Positions 26,210 to 35,498 of a DNA stretch of 64,000 bases are shown here, piece after piece (position 1 is the first letter of the stretch; every line of letters begins with the position of its first letter). The DNA comes from Bryobacter sp964387685. Its GTDB lineage: Bacteria; Acidobacteriota; Terriglobia; Bryobacterales; Bryobacteraceae. The DNA is taken from NCBI GenBank assembly GCA_964387685.1, contig CAYLXK010000002.1:124001-188000 (forward strand), in the 5' to 3' direction. The translations under genes and the position numbers were made by a program. The notes under the pieces are model-generated. The model saw only the letters and a list, made by a program, of their open reading frames with translations. It was not told the DNA's origin and made no database searches.

Positions 26210-26443
26210 CTATACGCCGCGCTCCTGTACGCGGATCGTCTTGCGCGTACCGGAGTGTCCCGCGAGAATTTCGATATCCCCGAGCGGCACGGCGAAATGC
26301 TGGGCCAAGAGCCGGCGCAATTCTTCGTTCGCTTTGCCGCCTTCCGGTACCGCGGCGACCCGTACCTTCAGCGTGCCATCGGACATGGTGCCCACTACCT
26401 CGCTGCGGGAGGCGCGCGGAACTACTTTAACCCCGTAAACCAC
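26210..26443 (-). CDS. DUF167 (YggU-like) family protein
   Basis: A 77-residue protein with the DUF167 signature: KVVPRASRSEVVG, LKVRVAAVPEGGKANEEL and IEILAGHSGTRKTIRV. Its molecular role is not firmly known. The start is a GTG at 26443, inside the 3' end of the upstream gene (22-bp overlap), so it is the last member of that minus-strand unit. Confidence 0.9.
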   Translation of the reverse strand: MVYGVKVVPRASRSEVVGTMSDGTLKVRVAAVPEGGKANEELRRLLAQHFAVPLGDIEILAGHSGTRKTIRVQERGV

Positions 26444-27648
26444 ATCTGCCCGGCGGGAACATCCTGCGGCACGTCCAGACGCAACTGCCCGCGCTTGCCG
26501 CTTAACTCGACGAAGGCCACCTTCTCGATCAGGCAGGAGCCTTTGCCGTAGCAGGCAAAGACGAAATCGCTAATCTCGTTAAGATTCGCGCCGGGGGGCA
26601 ATTCGAGGGCGAGACGCATCCAGCCGCTGCGTTCGACCGTATTGCCAAGCGCGCCCAGATGGCTTAATTGGAGCCGGGGCATGGTGCGAGTCTTGGAGCC
26701 AAAGGCAAGCCGCCCGCCCTCGCGCACTGTGGCCTTCAGTTCCACGAAGAGGTAATTCTGGGGGTCGGAGATGTCCTCGCCGCGCACGACGCCGTAGGGC
26801 CGCAGCTTCTTCTCCCGGATCAGCTCTTCGCGGGCTATCTTCCACGTTTCCGGATGCAGGTCCATGACGTGCTCGCGGGAATGATTTGTCAGGTCGACCA
26901 TAAAAGGATCGAGCTCGATCCGCTTCCCTTTGGGTTTCACGGCGCCGGCCACCATGTTGTTACGGGTTACTGGCTCGAGCAAGGGGCGATCGCCCTCAAA
27001 AGGGCCCGCGAAGGGAAGGTCCTGGTGATCCTTGGTTTGAATCTCGCGCCGCAGCACCGTGTTGTCTTCCTTGAGCCAAACCTTATATATGTACTCGATG
27101 TCGGTGGTGCGTCCCCAGCGCGCCATCAGGCTGCGCGTGGAGGTGCCACCGTCTTCGTTGGAAAAGATCACGGTGAAGGTCAGGCTGCGCTCGCCTTCGT
27201 TCCATTCGGAATACATCAACAGCGGGACATCGGAGCCCGTGCCGATCGCGTCGGCCCGTTCAAAAAGCACGGGCGCGTGCTTCTTCCAGTCCTTGGGCGC
27301 TTCCGCCCGGAGCGATGCGCAGACGAGCAGCAGAGCGAGCAAGGACTCAATCGTCTTCAAGAGCTTGCCCGTGGGACAGGGCTTTTCCAGAACTGCATCC
27401 ACCATTTTTGCCTCCTCAAAGCCGGCCAGGTCGGCCGTATAGCCACTTAAAACCACAACCTTGGGCGCCGGTACTTCCCGCTTTGCCGCCCGGATGGCCT
27501 CGAGACCGTTTTCGAGCTTGGGCATCCGTAAATCCATCAAAACAAGATCGGCTTCGCCCTCGACTATGCTGTGCCCCTTCGCCTCCAGCAACAGGGTCCG
27601 AATCTCGCGCTGGTTTAAGTCGTCTTCGAGCAGGCGAATGCGGGGCAT
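26422..27648 (-). CDS. Receiver domain fused in frame to a secreted-type protein
   Basis: A 408-codon frame that joins two things not normally joined. Residues 1-100 are a response-regulator receiver domain with its acidic pair Asp9/Asp10, phosphoacceptor Asp39 (LVLMDLRMP), Ser68 and Lys89 (EKP) all present, although about ten residues of the usual alpha2 region are missing. From residue 97 the frame reads like a fresh signal peptide (KTIESLLALLLVCASLRAEA) leading into a 290-residue beta-rich domain of unknown function. A TTG codon at residue 97 (27360) could start a separate secreted protein, 26422-27360, nested in the same frame. The ATG at 27648 overlaps the upstream TAA by one base. Confidence 0.8.
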   Translation of the reverse strand: MPRIRLLEDDLNQREIRTLLLEAKGHSIVEGEADLVLMDLRMPKLENGLEAIRAAKREVPAPKVVVLSGYTADLAGFEEAKMVDAVLEKPCPTGKLLKTIESLLALLLVCASLRAEAPKDWKKHAPVLFERADAIGTGSDVPLLMYSEWNEGERSLTFTVIFSNEDGGTSTRSLMARWGRTTDIEYIYKVWLKEDNTVLRREIQTKDHQDLPFAGPFEGDRPLLEPVTRNNMVAGAVKPKGKRIELDPFMVDLTNHSREHVMDLHPETWKIAREELIREKKLRPYGVVRGEDISDPQNYLFVELKATVREGGRLAFGSKTRTMPRLQLSHLGALGNTVERSGWMRLALELPPGANLNEISDFVFACYGKGSCLIEKVAFVELSGKRGQLRLDVPQDVPAGQMWFTGLK

Positions 27649-28058
27649 TATTCGAACACCAAGCCCGCCATCACCATTTGGGGCGGCCGGTTGTTCCAGT
27701 TGGCGGGGATCGTGTCAAAGGGCAGGCGATATGGCTTCGTTTCGCCCGCTGGGAGGCCGCCCTTGTCGGCGCGGACAATCGGGACGGTTTCCCGCAGGAT
27801 GGGCTGGCCAAAGGGGTCGTAAAAGATACAGGTTAAATCAACCCGCTGGAGGCCGCGGGCGCCCTTATTGGAGATTTTCCCTGTGATTTCAACCAGTTGC
27901 TGGCCGCCGAAACTTTCCGCAGCCTTCATTTCGAAATCCGAGAGGCCAAGGTTGGCGATATAGGCTTTGGCCTCCGAGGCCGAGGCTGCAACGCTTGGCT
28001 TCGTTTTGTCGCAAGCCGCCAGGAGTAGGGAAAGCCCAAAAACAACCGCGAGGCGCAT
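27648..28058 (-). CDS. Lipoprotein with FxLYD-like domain
   Basis: A 136-residue exported lipoprotein: a signal peptide ends in the lipobox LLAAC (Cys16). The remainder (VEITGKISNKGARGLQRVDLTCIFYDPFGQPI) resembles FxLYD-type beta-sandwich domains. It is the first gene of a minus-strand unit with the receiver/secreted chimera and DUF167. TATTCT lies 8 nt before the ATG. It is divergent from clpB. Confidence 0.8.
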   Translation of the reverse strand: MRLAVVFGLSLLLAACDKTKPSVAASASEAKAYIANLGLSDFEMKAAESFGGQQLVEITGKISNKGARGLQRVDLTCIFYDPFGQPILRETVPIVRADKGGLPAGETKPYRLPFDTIPANWNNRPPQMVMAGLVFE

Positions 28059-28119
28059 TCTTTGACAGAATAACCGACCTGTGGAGAAAATATATGAGTA
28101 TCAAACGCTAAGATTATGT

Positions 28120-28125
28120 TATAGT
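28120..28125 (+). promoter_or_regulatory. -10 element 6 nt before the clpB start
   Basis: TATAGT ends 6 nt before the ATG at 28132, and no Shine-Dalgarno precedes that ATG. The identical hexamer at the same distance precedes the carboxylase gene at 8169. It implies a leaderless or nearly leaderless clpB mRNA. No clear -35 and no obvious heat-shock operator (CIRCE) was found. Confidence 0.5.
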
Positions 28126-28131
28126 CTGAAT

Positions 28132-30747
28132 ATGGACTTCAACCGCTTCACTGAGAAGGTGCAGGAAGCCTTGCGCAGTGCCCAGGGCCTGGCCCTCGAG
28201 AAACAAAATCAGCAGGTCGATGTCGAGCACATCTTAGCCGCCCTGTTGGACCAGCCCGGTGGCTTGGCGCAGGCGATTCTGCGGAAGGCCGAAGTGGATC
28301 CGGCTATTGTGCATGGACGTTTACTAAAGGAAGTTGACAAGTATCCCAAGGTGTCAACGCCTTCGGGCGGACCGGATCAAGTGTATGTGACGGTACGGCT
28401 GACGAAGCTTTTTTCCGACGCCGAAGAAGAGGCCAAAAAGCGCAAGGACGATTTTTTGAGCGTGGAGCACCTGTTGCTATCGGCGGCCAAGGACCAAGGG
28501 GCGAGCGGACGGATTTTTAAGGAAGAGGGGCTAACGCGCGAAAGGCTGGAGAAGGCAATCCACGGAGTGCGGGGCAGCCAGAGGGTAACGAGCCAGAATC
28601 CGGAAGTCACCTACGAATCATTGGAAAAATACGGGAAGGATCTGACGCAACTGGCGGCGCAGGGCAAACTGGACCCGGTGATTGGCCGGGACGAAGAGAT
28701 TCGCCGCGTGGTGCAGGTACTGAGCCGGCGGACCAAAAACAACCCCGTGCTGATCGGCGAGCCGGGGGTGGGTAAAACGGCGATCGCCGAAGGCCTGGCG
28801 CAGCGAATCGTGAGAGGCGACATTCCCGAAGGGCTCAAGAACAAAAAGGTTGTCAGCCTGGACATGGGCGCGCTGATTGCGGGCGCAAAGTTCCGCGGCG
28901 AATTTGAAGAGCGTCTGAAGGCGGTGTTGAAGGAAGTGACCAGCTCCGAGGGGCAAATCATCCTTTTCATCGACGAACTGCACACGGTGGTGGGGGCGGG
29001 GAAAGCCGAAGGATCCATGGACGCGGGCAACCTGCTGAAGCCGATGCTGGCGCGCGGGGAACTGCATTGCATTGGCGCGACGACGCTGGACGAATATCGC
29101 AAATACATCGAAAAAGACGCCGCGCTCGAACGCCGTTTCCAACCCGTAATGGTGGACCAACCGAGCGTGGAAGACACGATCTCGATCTTGCGCGGCTTGA
29201 AGGAGCGCTACGAGCTGCATCATGGCGTGCGCATCAAGGACGGAGCGCTGGTGGGCGCGGCGGTGCTGTCCAATCGGTATATCGCCGACCGATTTCTTCC
29301 GGACAAGGCGATCGATCTGGTGGACGAAGCGGCCGCGAAGCTGCGCACGGAGATCGATTCGATGCCGACGGAGCTCGACGAGCTAAGCCGTCGCGTGATG
29401 CAGCTTGAGATTGAGCGCGAGGCGTTGAAGAAGGAAAGCGATTTGGCGTCCAAGGACCGTTTGGAGAAGCTGGAAAAGGAGCTGGCGGACCTGAAGGTAG
29501 CCGCCGATTCGCTAAAGGCCCAGTGGGACCTCGAAAAAGGCGGCGTGGAGCGCCTGCGGCAAATTCGCGAACAACTGGAACAGAAACGGGTGGACCTGGA
29601 GCGCGCCGAGCGGCAGGCGGACTTCAACGCCGCGGCCAAGATCAAGTTTGGCGAGATTCCGGGGCTCGAGCGGGAACTGGCCGAGACCGAGGAAAAGCTC
29701 GCCGCCAAGCAAGGGCAGACTAAGCTTCTGAAGGAAGAGGTGAGCGAGGAAGATATCGCCGCGGTGGTGGCGCGTTGGACCGGCATACCGGTAGCGAAGT
29801 TGCTGGAAGGAGAAATGCAGAAGCTGCTCCAACTGGAAGGCGAACTGCATCAGCGCGTGATCGGCCAGGATGAAGCGGTGACGGCGGTGGCGGAATCCGT
29901 GCTGCGGGCACGCTCGGGCATCAAGGACCCGAAGCGGCCGATCGGCAGCTTTATCTTTCTGGGGCCAACCGGCGTGGGCAAGACGGAATTGGCCCGGGCG
30001 CTGGCGCAGTTTCTGTTTGACGACGAGCGCGCGATGGTCCGCATCGACATGACCGAATACCAGGAAAAGCACAACGTCTCGCGGCTGATCGGCGCGCCGC
30101 CCGGATATGTGGGCTATGAGGAAGGCGGCCAGTTGACCGAACTGGTGCGGCGCCGGCCGTATTGCGTGGTGCTCTTCGACGAGATTGAGAAGGCGCACCC
30201 GGATGTCTTCAACGTGCTGTTGCAAATCCTGGACGAGGGCCACCTGACGGATGGGCAGGGGCGGCGGGTGGACTTCAAGAACACGATCATCATCATGACG
30301 TCGAACATAGGCTCGCAGCGCATTCTCGAGTTCCGCGGCGGCGGCGAGGGCGGCGAGTACGACATGATGAAGATCTCGGTGATGGAAGAGATGCGGCGCT
30401 TCTTCCGGCCGGAGTTTTTGAACCGTGTGGACGAAACGATCGTGTTCCATTCACTCTCGGAAGAGCATCTGGAGCGGATTGTGGATATCCAATTGGGCGG
30501 CCTGCGGGCACGCCTGGCGGACCGCAAGATTAGGCTCGCGTTAACGCCCGAGGCGCGGGCGCACATTGTGCGGGTGGGCTACGATCCCACTTACGGAGCG
30601 CGGCCGCTGAAGCGCGCGATCCAGAAGGAACTCGAAACACCGCTCGCCCGCAAACTGCTGGCGGGCGAGGTGAAGGACGGCATGAATCTGGAAATCGACT
30701 ACACGCGCGGCAATGGCGGGCTGGACTTCCGGCCCGCCACCGCTTAG
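28132..30747 (+). CDS. clpB: ATP-dependent disaggregase ClpB
   Basis: An 871-residue Hsp100 chaperone that, with DnaK, extracts proteins from aggregates. Order of parts: Clp_N repeats (1-145), AAA1 with Walker A GEPGVGKT and Walker B FIDELH, coiled-coil middle domain (about 410-530), AAA2 with Walker A GPTGVGKT and Walker B VLFDEIEKAH, then the D2 C-terminal domain. Length is normal. I chose the ATG at 28132 (MDFNRFTEK...), the standard ClpB start, over a GTG at 28081. The 3' end is 3 bp from the stop of a convergent gene. Confidence 0.97.
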   Translation: MDFNRFTEKVQEALRSAQGLALEKQNQQVDVEHILAALLDQPGGLAQAILRKAEVDPAIVHGRLLKEVDKYPKVSTPSGGPDQVYVTVRLTKLFSDAEEEAKKRKDDFLSVEHLLLSAAKDQGASGRIFKEEGLTRERLEKAIHGVRGSQRVTSQNPEVTYESLEKYGKDLTQLAAQGKLDPVIGRDEEIRRVVQVLSRRTKNNPVLIGEPGVGKTAIAEGLAQRIVRGDIPEGLKNKKVVSLDMGALIAGAKFRGEFEERLKAVLKEVTSSEGQIILFIDELHTVVGAGKAEGSMDAGNLLKPMLARGELHCIGATTLDEYRKYIEKDAALERRFQPVMVDQPSVEDTISILRGLKERYELHHGVRIKDGALVGAAVLSNRYIADRFLPDKAIDLVDEAAAKLRTEIDSMPTELDELSRRVMQLEIEREALKKESDLASKDRLEKLEKELADLKVAADSLKAQWDLEKGGVERLRQIREQLEQKRVDLERAERQADFNAAAKIKFGEIPGLERELAETEEKLAAKQGQTKLLKEEVSEEDIAAVVARWTGIPVAKLLEGEMQKLLQLEGELHQRVIGQDEAVTAVAESVLRARSGIKDPKRPIGSFIFLGPTGVGKTELARALAQFLFDDERAMVRIDMTEYQEKHNVSRLIGAPPGYVGYEEGGQLTELVRRRPYCVVLFDEIEKAHPDVFNVLLQILDEGHLTDGQGRRVDFKNTIIIMTSNIGSQRILEFRGGGEGGEYDMMKISVMEEMRRFFRPEFLNRVDETIVFHSLSEEHLERIVDIQLGGLRARLADRKIRLALTPEARAHIVRVGYDPTYGARPLKRAIQKELETPLARKLLAGEVKDGMNLEIDYTRGNGGLDFRPATA

Positions 30748-30750
30748 GGT

Positions 30751-31794
30751 TTAGGGGTTTTGTTGGGGGAAGAAGTTAACGGGCACGTCCACGTGCTCGA
30801 CGCTGAACAAGGAAGCCTTGGCGGGATCGACGCTGACGCGAATCCAGTGCACGTCGGCCGAGCCGGGGACTTCCAGGCGCGTCAGGTTATCGAGCAGGGC
30901 ACCCGTGCGGAGGCTGATGAGCGGCTTATCGTAATGGAATTCGTGCGAATCGCCGTGAATGAGCAGGACCGGCTTCTTGAAAGTAATAACTTCGTCTTCC
31001 AGGACGAAGAAGGAATCGCGGAAGCCTTCCTCTAGGCCCGTGATCCGCACGCGCGGGCCCAGGAAGCCGGGGTTGGCCTGGGTGACGAGAACGACGCCGC
31101 CAAAGTTGTTATCGCGCGCGACGCTAAAGACGGTCTTGAGCCAGTTGAAGTTGGCGTGGGTACGCTCGCGCCACTCGGCGTCGTTGACGGCGTTGCGGCC
31201 GAGATTGTTGTTGCTGCCGATGATGTGGATGGTGGCAAAGAGGACATTGCCCTGGCTCCACATTTCGTTTTCGACATAGGTGGAATAGCGGCGGTCTTCG
31301 CTTTGCTGGGTGAGGGTGAGCTTGCGGCGGCCAAAGGACTGGTTGTTGGGATAGAAGATATTGCGCAGGTAGCGCAGGCGCTCGAGGGAATCGAAGCTGC
31401 CGTTGTTCTCGCGGTGGCAATCCGTCCACTCGTTGTCGCCGGGCGTCAGGATCATAGGGATGTCGAAGGCGTCAAAGCTTTCCCGGCGGTTGGCGAACAT
31501 GGCGTTGTCGCAGAGGGTGCTGCCGCTTTTGACGTCACCGGTATGGACGATAAAGGTGAGGCTGGAGGCCGCCTGGTTGATCGAGGCCTGGAGGGCGGGC
31601 CATTTGGCGATGCCCGCCGCGCCGTACTGCTGGTCGCCGATGGCGGCGAAATCAAAGCGGGCCGCCGTGGGGCGGTGACGGGTCAAGTAAGTAGCCAAGA
31701 GGGCGGGATCGGGGCCGCTGGGGCCGGCTTGGCACCAGAGACTGGCAGCGGAGAGCGCGGATAAGGCCGCAACGAGGAGTAGACGCATAAACAT
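30751..31794 (-). CDS. Secreted calcineurin-like metallophosphoesterase
   Basis: A 347-residue exported protein with a signal peptide (1-20) and a metallophosphoesterase fold. Metal-ligand motifs in order: FAAIGDQQYG, VHTGDVKSG, TPGDNEW and IHGDSHEFHYD. Substrate unknown. I chose the ATG at 31794, since translation further upstream only reads through another gene's complement in an unnaturally Ser/Thr/Pro-rich stretch. Confidence 0.85.
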   Translation of the reverse strand: MFMRLLLVAALSALSAASLWCQAGPSGPDPALLATYLTRHRPTAARFDFAAIGDQQYGAAGIAKWPALQASINQAASSLTFIVHTGDVKSGSTLCDNAMFANRRESFDAFDIPMILTPGDNEWTDCHRENNGSFDSLERLRYLRNIFYPNNQSFGRRKLTLTQQSEDRRYSTYVENEMWSQGNVLFATIHIIGSNNNLGRNAVNDAEWRERTHANFNWLKTVFSVARDNNFGGVVLVTQANPGFLGPRVRITGLEEGFRDSFFVLEDEVITFKKPVLLIHGDSHEFHYDKPLISLRTGALLDNLTRLEVPGSADVHWIRVSVDPAKASLFSVEHVDVPVNFFPQQNP

Positions 31795-31861
31795 AGGCGC
31801 AGTGAGGCTAGCACCTGCGAATGAATGTTTGATTGCGTTAAGGTTGCGATTTAGTTTCGGC

Positions 31862-32509
31862 TTAGCGATCAAAGCCGTCGGCGAGTTCCGCTGACCACTG
31901 GCGTTCGAGCATCCGGGAGTATTCTCCGGAGGCGTAGAGGTCGAATTCGAACTGGGAGGGACGGATGTCGCCGAAGCTCCAGAGGAGTTGGCGGCAAACG
32001 AAGAGCTGGTCGGCGTAGCGGTAGTAGTGGCGAATGAAGTCGTCGGTGAGCTGGCTGCGGACGGGCACGTCCTGGAAGACGGCGTTGAGCCCGAGAGCGC
32101 GGGTGAAGATGCTTTTGTAGTCCGCCACGCCCCATTGCTTGAGTTTTTCGCGGATATTTTTCGGTGGGTCTTCGACCAATATGGCGGCAAAGCTTTGATA
32201 GCAAAAGCCCGCGCGCTTGAGGTCTTCGTCGCGTTCGACCACATCGAGACACTGCTCAATCCAGCGCAGGAGGTCCCGGCCGACGTAGAAGAGCATGCGA
32301 ATCTCGCAGAAGCGCCCGTCGATGAGCTTGAGATCGAGTTCTTCGCGGGTCATCGCGCCGCTAGGCAGCAGGCCCTGGAGCATGAGGCTCGCACGCGAGC
32401 TTTCCACCAGTTTGTCGGGCCCGGCGGCTTCCGCAAACGGATGCAGGATCAGGGGCGGCAGTTTCCAGCTTTGGGTGCGGGTGGCGGGAGTTCCTGTGAC
32501 GATGGGCAT
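31862..32509 (-). CDS. Unknown protein, family A member 2
   Basis: A 215-residue soluble protein that I do not recognise as a known family. It shares an ordered set of motifs with the product at 16117-16755 (KLPPL, EELDLKL, LLRWIEQC, SFAAILVED, LGLNAVF, IRPSQFEFD), so the two are probable paralogues about 15 kb apart. No signal peptide. Start ATG at 32509 without a Shine-Dalgarno. Confidence 0.7.
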   Translation of the reverse strand: MPIVTGTPATRTQSWKLPPLILHPFAEAAGPDKLVESSRASLMLQGLLPSGAMTREELDLKLIDGRFCEIRMLFYVGRDLLRWIEQCLDVVERDEDLKRAGFCYQSFAAILVEDPPKNIREKLKQWGVADYKSIFTRALGLNAVFQDVPVRSQLTDDFIRHYYRYADQLFVCRQLLWSFGDIRPSQFEFDLYASGEYSRMLERQWSAELADGFDR

Positions 32510-32598
32510 GAAGGGGGCGATCGCTCTTTCTCAGCTTATCGGCACCAACGCGCCGCATGATTACTAGATTAATGTGTTTCTCATAGAGAAGGTAGGGG

Positions 32599-32620
32599 CC
32601 GGGACGAAGCCCGGTACCGG
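32599..32620. other. Hairpin-forming GC-rich inverted repeat
   Basis: CCGGG (32599-32603), loop ACGAAG, CCCGG (32610-32614), overlapped by the palindrome CCGGTACCGG (32611-32620), lie in the 145-bp gap between two minus-strand genes. There is no T-tract, so termination is unproven. Confidence 0.35.
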
Positions 32621-32654
32621 ATAGAAGGTACTGCCTAACTCTAGGCTGAAAACC

Positions 32655-34481
32655 TTAGCGCCTCGCGGTGAGCAGCACTTTGACGGTTAAGGTCTCGGCG
32701 CCGCGGAGCACTTTCACCTCGACTTCATCGCCGGGCTGCTTGGAGCGCAGGAGGTAGGTGTAGTCCTGGAGATTCTTGACCGGCTTCGCGTCGAATTCGA
32801 CGAGGATGTCGCCGCCGCGCAAGCCGGCCTTTTCGGCGGGGCTGCCGGAGCGGACGTCGGCGAACTTGACGCCATTGGGCACTTCGGCGAAGTCCGGCAC
32901 GCTGCCGAAGTAGGGCCCGTAGCCGCCGCCGGAAGATCCGGTGGCGGAAGAGGCCGAGCCGGGCATGAGCGGCGGTTCCACCTTGACAAACTGGGGGCGC
33001 GCGGGGGCATTGGCCAATTCTTCCAGCGTCGAGGCGACGACGCGAATCAGTTTCTCGTAGGGGCCGGTCTCGATCTTGTCCCACGTGTCGGAAGGGCGGT
33101 GGTAGTCGCTATGAAGACCACTGAAGAAAAACAGGGCGGGAATCTGGCGCGCGCTAAAAGAGGTATGGTCGCTGCCGCCGATGCTGAGGTTGTCGCTTAT
33201 CTCCGGTTTGAGGCCGCTGTGGCCTTGGAGGGCGGCGTCAATCAGCGGGCGGAAGTTCGAGCCGGTGGCGGCGCCGGCGAGATAAAACTTGCCGTCTTTC
33301 ATGCGGCCCACCATATCGAGGTTAATCATGGCGGCGAGATTTTCGATCGGATACGGCATATGGGCGGCCAGGTGGCTGGAGCCTAGGAGGCCAATCTCTT
33401 CCCCCGAGAAGGCGACAAAAAGAATGCCGCGTTTGGGCTTGGGCCGCGCGGAGAAGTAGCGAGCCAATTCCATGACGGCCGCCGTGCCACTGGCATTGTC
33501 GTCGGCGCCGGGATGCAGTTTAGGCACTTCGGAGGGCGCCATGGAGAATTGCCGTCCGAAGCCGAGGTGGTCGTAATGCGCGCCGATGACGATGTATTCG
33601 GCGCTTTCGCCCGGCAAAAAGCCCGCGACGTTGTGCGTGGGGCGCAGGACGCGGTCGATTTCGATATGCAATTTGGCCGTCAGGCTGGGAGGGAAGCGGA
33701 AGCTTTGGGGCTCGAGAGTACGGTCGATGGCTTTGACGATGCCGGAGAGGTCGTGGCCGCTCGAGTCAAACCAAGCCTGGGCGCGGTCCGCGCGGACTTG
33801 AATAGCGGGAATACCCATATCCAGGGCGCCGGATTGATTACCGAAGGCGTCTAGCTTTTCACGATCTTCGGGGAAGGTAACGGCATTGTTGATGAGGATA
33901 ACGGCCGTGGCGCCGTGGATCTTGGCGTTGGTGACTTTTGCTTCGAGGCCGGCGTGGCGGGTCCGGGTCTTGCCTTGGAATGGACTCTTTTCGTCCTGGT
34001 CCTGAGGTTCGTAGCGCAGGATTACGACGATTTTGCCTTTGGCGTCAATTTGGGCGTAGTCGTCGTAGTGGTACTCGGCGGCGGTGATGCCGTAGCCGGC
34101 AAAGACCATCTCTCCCGCGGCGTCGCCCGAGGCGGAAAACACGCGGGGGAGGAAGTCCTTGGCAACTGTCAAGGTTTGGCCGTTAACCTCGAGCGTGTTT
34201 CGGGCGCCGAGCTTGGACTCGGTATTGACGGTAAATTTCTGGAGGTAGCTGAGCTTCTGGCCCGGCTCGACGAAGGGCGTTTTGAGACCGGATTTTTTGA
34301 AGCTCTTGGCGATCCACTCGGCGGCCTTGTCCAGCTCCGGAGTGCCCGTAAAGCGGCCTTGGTATTGGGGGCTAGAGAGATGCTTAACGTCTTCCAGCAT
34401 GCGGCGGCCGTCGACGGATTGCGGCAGGCGGGCGCCGCTAAGGGCGAGGACAATGACCAGGGAAAGAGAGATGCGCTTCAT
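32655..34481 (-). CDS. Secreted M28-family zinc peptidase with PDZ domain
   Basis: A 608-residue exported protein: signal peptide (1-18), PA-like insert (about 140-250), M28 aminopeptidase domain (about 270-500) and C-terminal PDZ domain (about 520-605). Zinc motifs include AHYDHLG, HPGADDNASG, FSGEEIGLLGS, NLDMVGR and the final FFFSGLHSDYHRPSDTW. It is likely an extracellular or periplasmic aminopeptidase. The start is within 3 bp of the stop of an upstream DsbA-like gene, so they form an operon. Confidence 0.92.
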   Translation of the reverse strand: MKRISLSLVIVLALSGARLPQSVDGRRMLEDVKHLSSPQYQGRFTGTPELDKAAEWIAKSFKKSGLKTPFVEPGQKLSYLQKFTVNTESKLGARNTLEVNGQTLTVAKDFLPRVFSASGDAAGEMVFAGYGITAAEYHYDDYAQIDAKGKIVVILRYEPQDQDEKSPFQGKTRTRHAGLEAKVTNAKIHGATAVILINNAVTFPEDREKLDAFGNQSGALDMGIPAIQVRADRAQAWFDSSGHDLSGIVKAIDRTLEPQSFRFPPSLTAKLHIEIDRVLRPTHNVAGFLPGESAEYIVIGAHYDHLGFGRQFSMAPSEVPKLHPGADDNASGTAAVMELARYFSARPKPKRGILFVAFSGEEIGLLGSSHLAAHMPYPIENLAAMINLDMVGRMKDGKFYLAGAATGSNFRPLIDAALQGHSGLKPEISDNLSIGGSDHTSFSARQIPALFFFSGLHSDYHRPSDTWDKIETGPYEKLIRVVASTLEELANAPARPQFVKVEPPLMPGSASSATGSSGGGYGPYFGSVPDFAEVPNGVKFADVRSGSPAEKAGLRGGDILVEFDAKPVKNLQDYTYLLRSKQPGDEVEVKVLRGAETLTVKVLLTARR

Positions 34482-34483
34482 GG

Positions 34484-35458
34484 CTAGTTGCTGCCCGGCG
34501 CCTTCAGGCTGACGCTGCAGCAGGCGGTATCGCCCGCGTTCTTGGCCGTTTCCTGATATTTGAGTTCGATGTCGATGACGCGCTGGACGCTTTCCCAGGG
34601 CACCGAACCAGCCAGCTTGCGGCCGTTGATGAAGAGGGTGGGCGTGGAATTGAGGCCTAGGGCCTTGGCGGCGGCGATGTCTTTTTCGACGTCGGGCTCG
34701 GTTTCTTTCGAGTCGATACAGCGGGTGAGTTGCAGGATATCGAGGCCGTTGGCGGGGGCCCAGGCCATGACGAGCGGGCGCAGGGTTTCCGCGCTTAGGG
34801 TTTGTTGCTGTTCAAAGGCCCAATCATGGAATTTCCAGAAGTTTTCTTCGCCCTGCCGGTGGGCACAACGGGCGGCGATGGCAGCGGGTTTGGCCCAGGG
34901 GTGGATTTGTTCGAGGGGGAAGTCGTGGAAGTAAAGACGGACCTGTTTGGGGTATTTCTGGATGAGATTCGCGCGGAGGATCTTAGCCTCTTCCTTGCAG
35001 TAGGGACATTGAAAGTCGGTATAGAGGGCGACGACGACGGGGGCGCCGGGCGTGCCGAGGGAGGGCGCGTTGCCGTTGTTGATAAGGGCGAGGTCTTTGG
35101 AGAAGGGGTTGGCGTTGAGGTCGAAAACGTCGCCGCGGAGGATGCGGGAGAGGTCTTTGTTGACGAGGTACCTCTGCTCGCTGAAGCGCTCGCCGAGGGA
35201 GGCGCGGACTTCGACTTGGAAGAAGCCGGGGAGTTCGGGGGAGGGCTGGGGGTCGCGGATGGCGACGGAGATGTCGGGGGTCCAGAGGTTGAGATGGCGG
35301 AGGAAGGATTCGAGCTTGGGCTTGTTGAAGGGGGGGATGGCGGTGTTGCCTGTCGCGATGCTGCTTTTGGCCTTGGGAACGGGGGCTTTCTTAGGAGCCT
35401 GGGCGAAGGCGCAAGAGAGTAGCAGGAGCGCGGCCGCGGCGCGCACGAAGAACTTCAT
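34484..35458 (-). CDS. DsbA/DsbG-like thioredoxin-fold protein, exported
   Basis: A 324-residue exported protein with a signal peptide (1-20) and a C-terminal thioredoxin_4 domain carrying the active-site CPYC in FQCPYCKEEA. The N-terminal ~130 residues form a separate domain. It probably introduces or isomerises disulfides in the periplasm. I placed the start at 35458; the frame further upstream runs through the uxaA-like gene and is not coding. Overlaps the downstream M28 peptidase gene by 3 bp, so co-expressed. Confidence 0.88.
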   Translation of the reverse strand: MKFFVRAAAALLLLSCAFAQAPKKAPVPKAKSSIATGNTAIPPFNKPKLESFLRHLNLWTPDISVAIRDPQPSPELPGFFQVEVRASLGERFSEQRYLVNKDLSRILRGDVFDLNANPFSKDLALINNGNAPSLGTPGAPVVVALYTDFQCPYCKEEAKILRANLIQKYPKQVRLYFHDFPLEQIHPWAKPAAIAARCAHRQGEENFWKFHDWAFEQQQTLSAETLRPLVMAWAPANGLDILQLTRCIDSKETEPDVEKDIAAAKALGLNSTPTLFINGRKLAGSVPWESVQRVIDIELKYQETAKNAGDTACCSVSLKAPGSN

Positions 35459-35498
35459 CCTTATATCTTGGCAGATGGAGCTAAGCTGAAAGGCCCTG

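Noticed and set aside
28062..28096. TTGACA (28062) as the clpB -35
   Set aside because: No -10 at 16-18 bp; the spacing to TATATG is 23 bp, so it is probably chance.
29512..30450. 312-codon open frame on the minus strand
   Set aside because: His/Arg/Leu-rich shadow of clpB.
31795..32259. N-terminal extension of the metallophosphoesterase frame
   Set aside because: Reads through the complement of another gene with an unnatural Ser/Thr/Pro-rich composition; the signal peptide starts at 31794.
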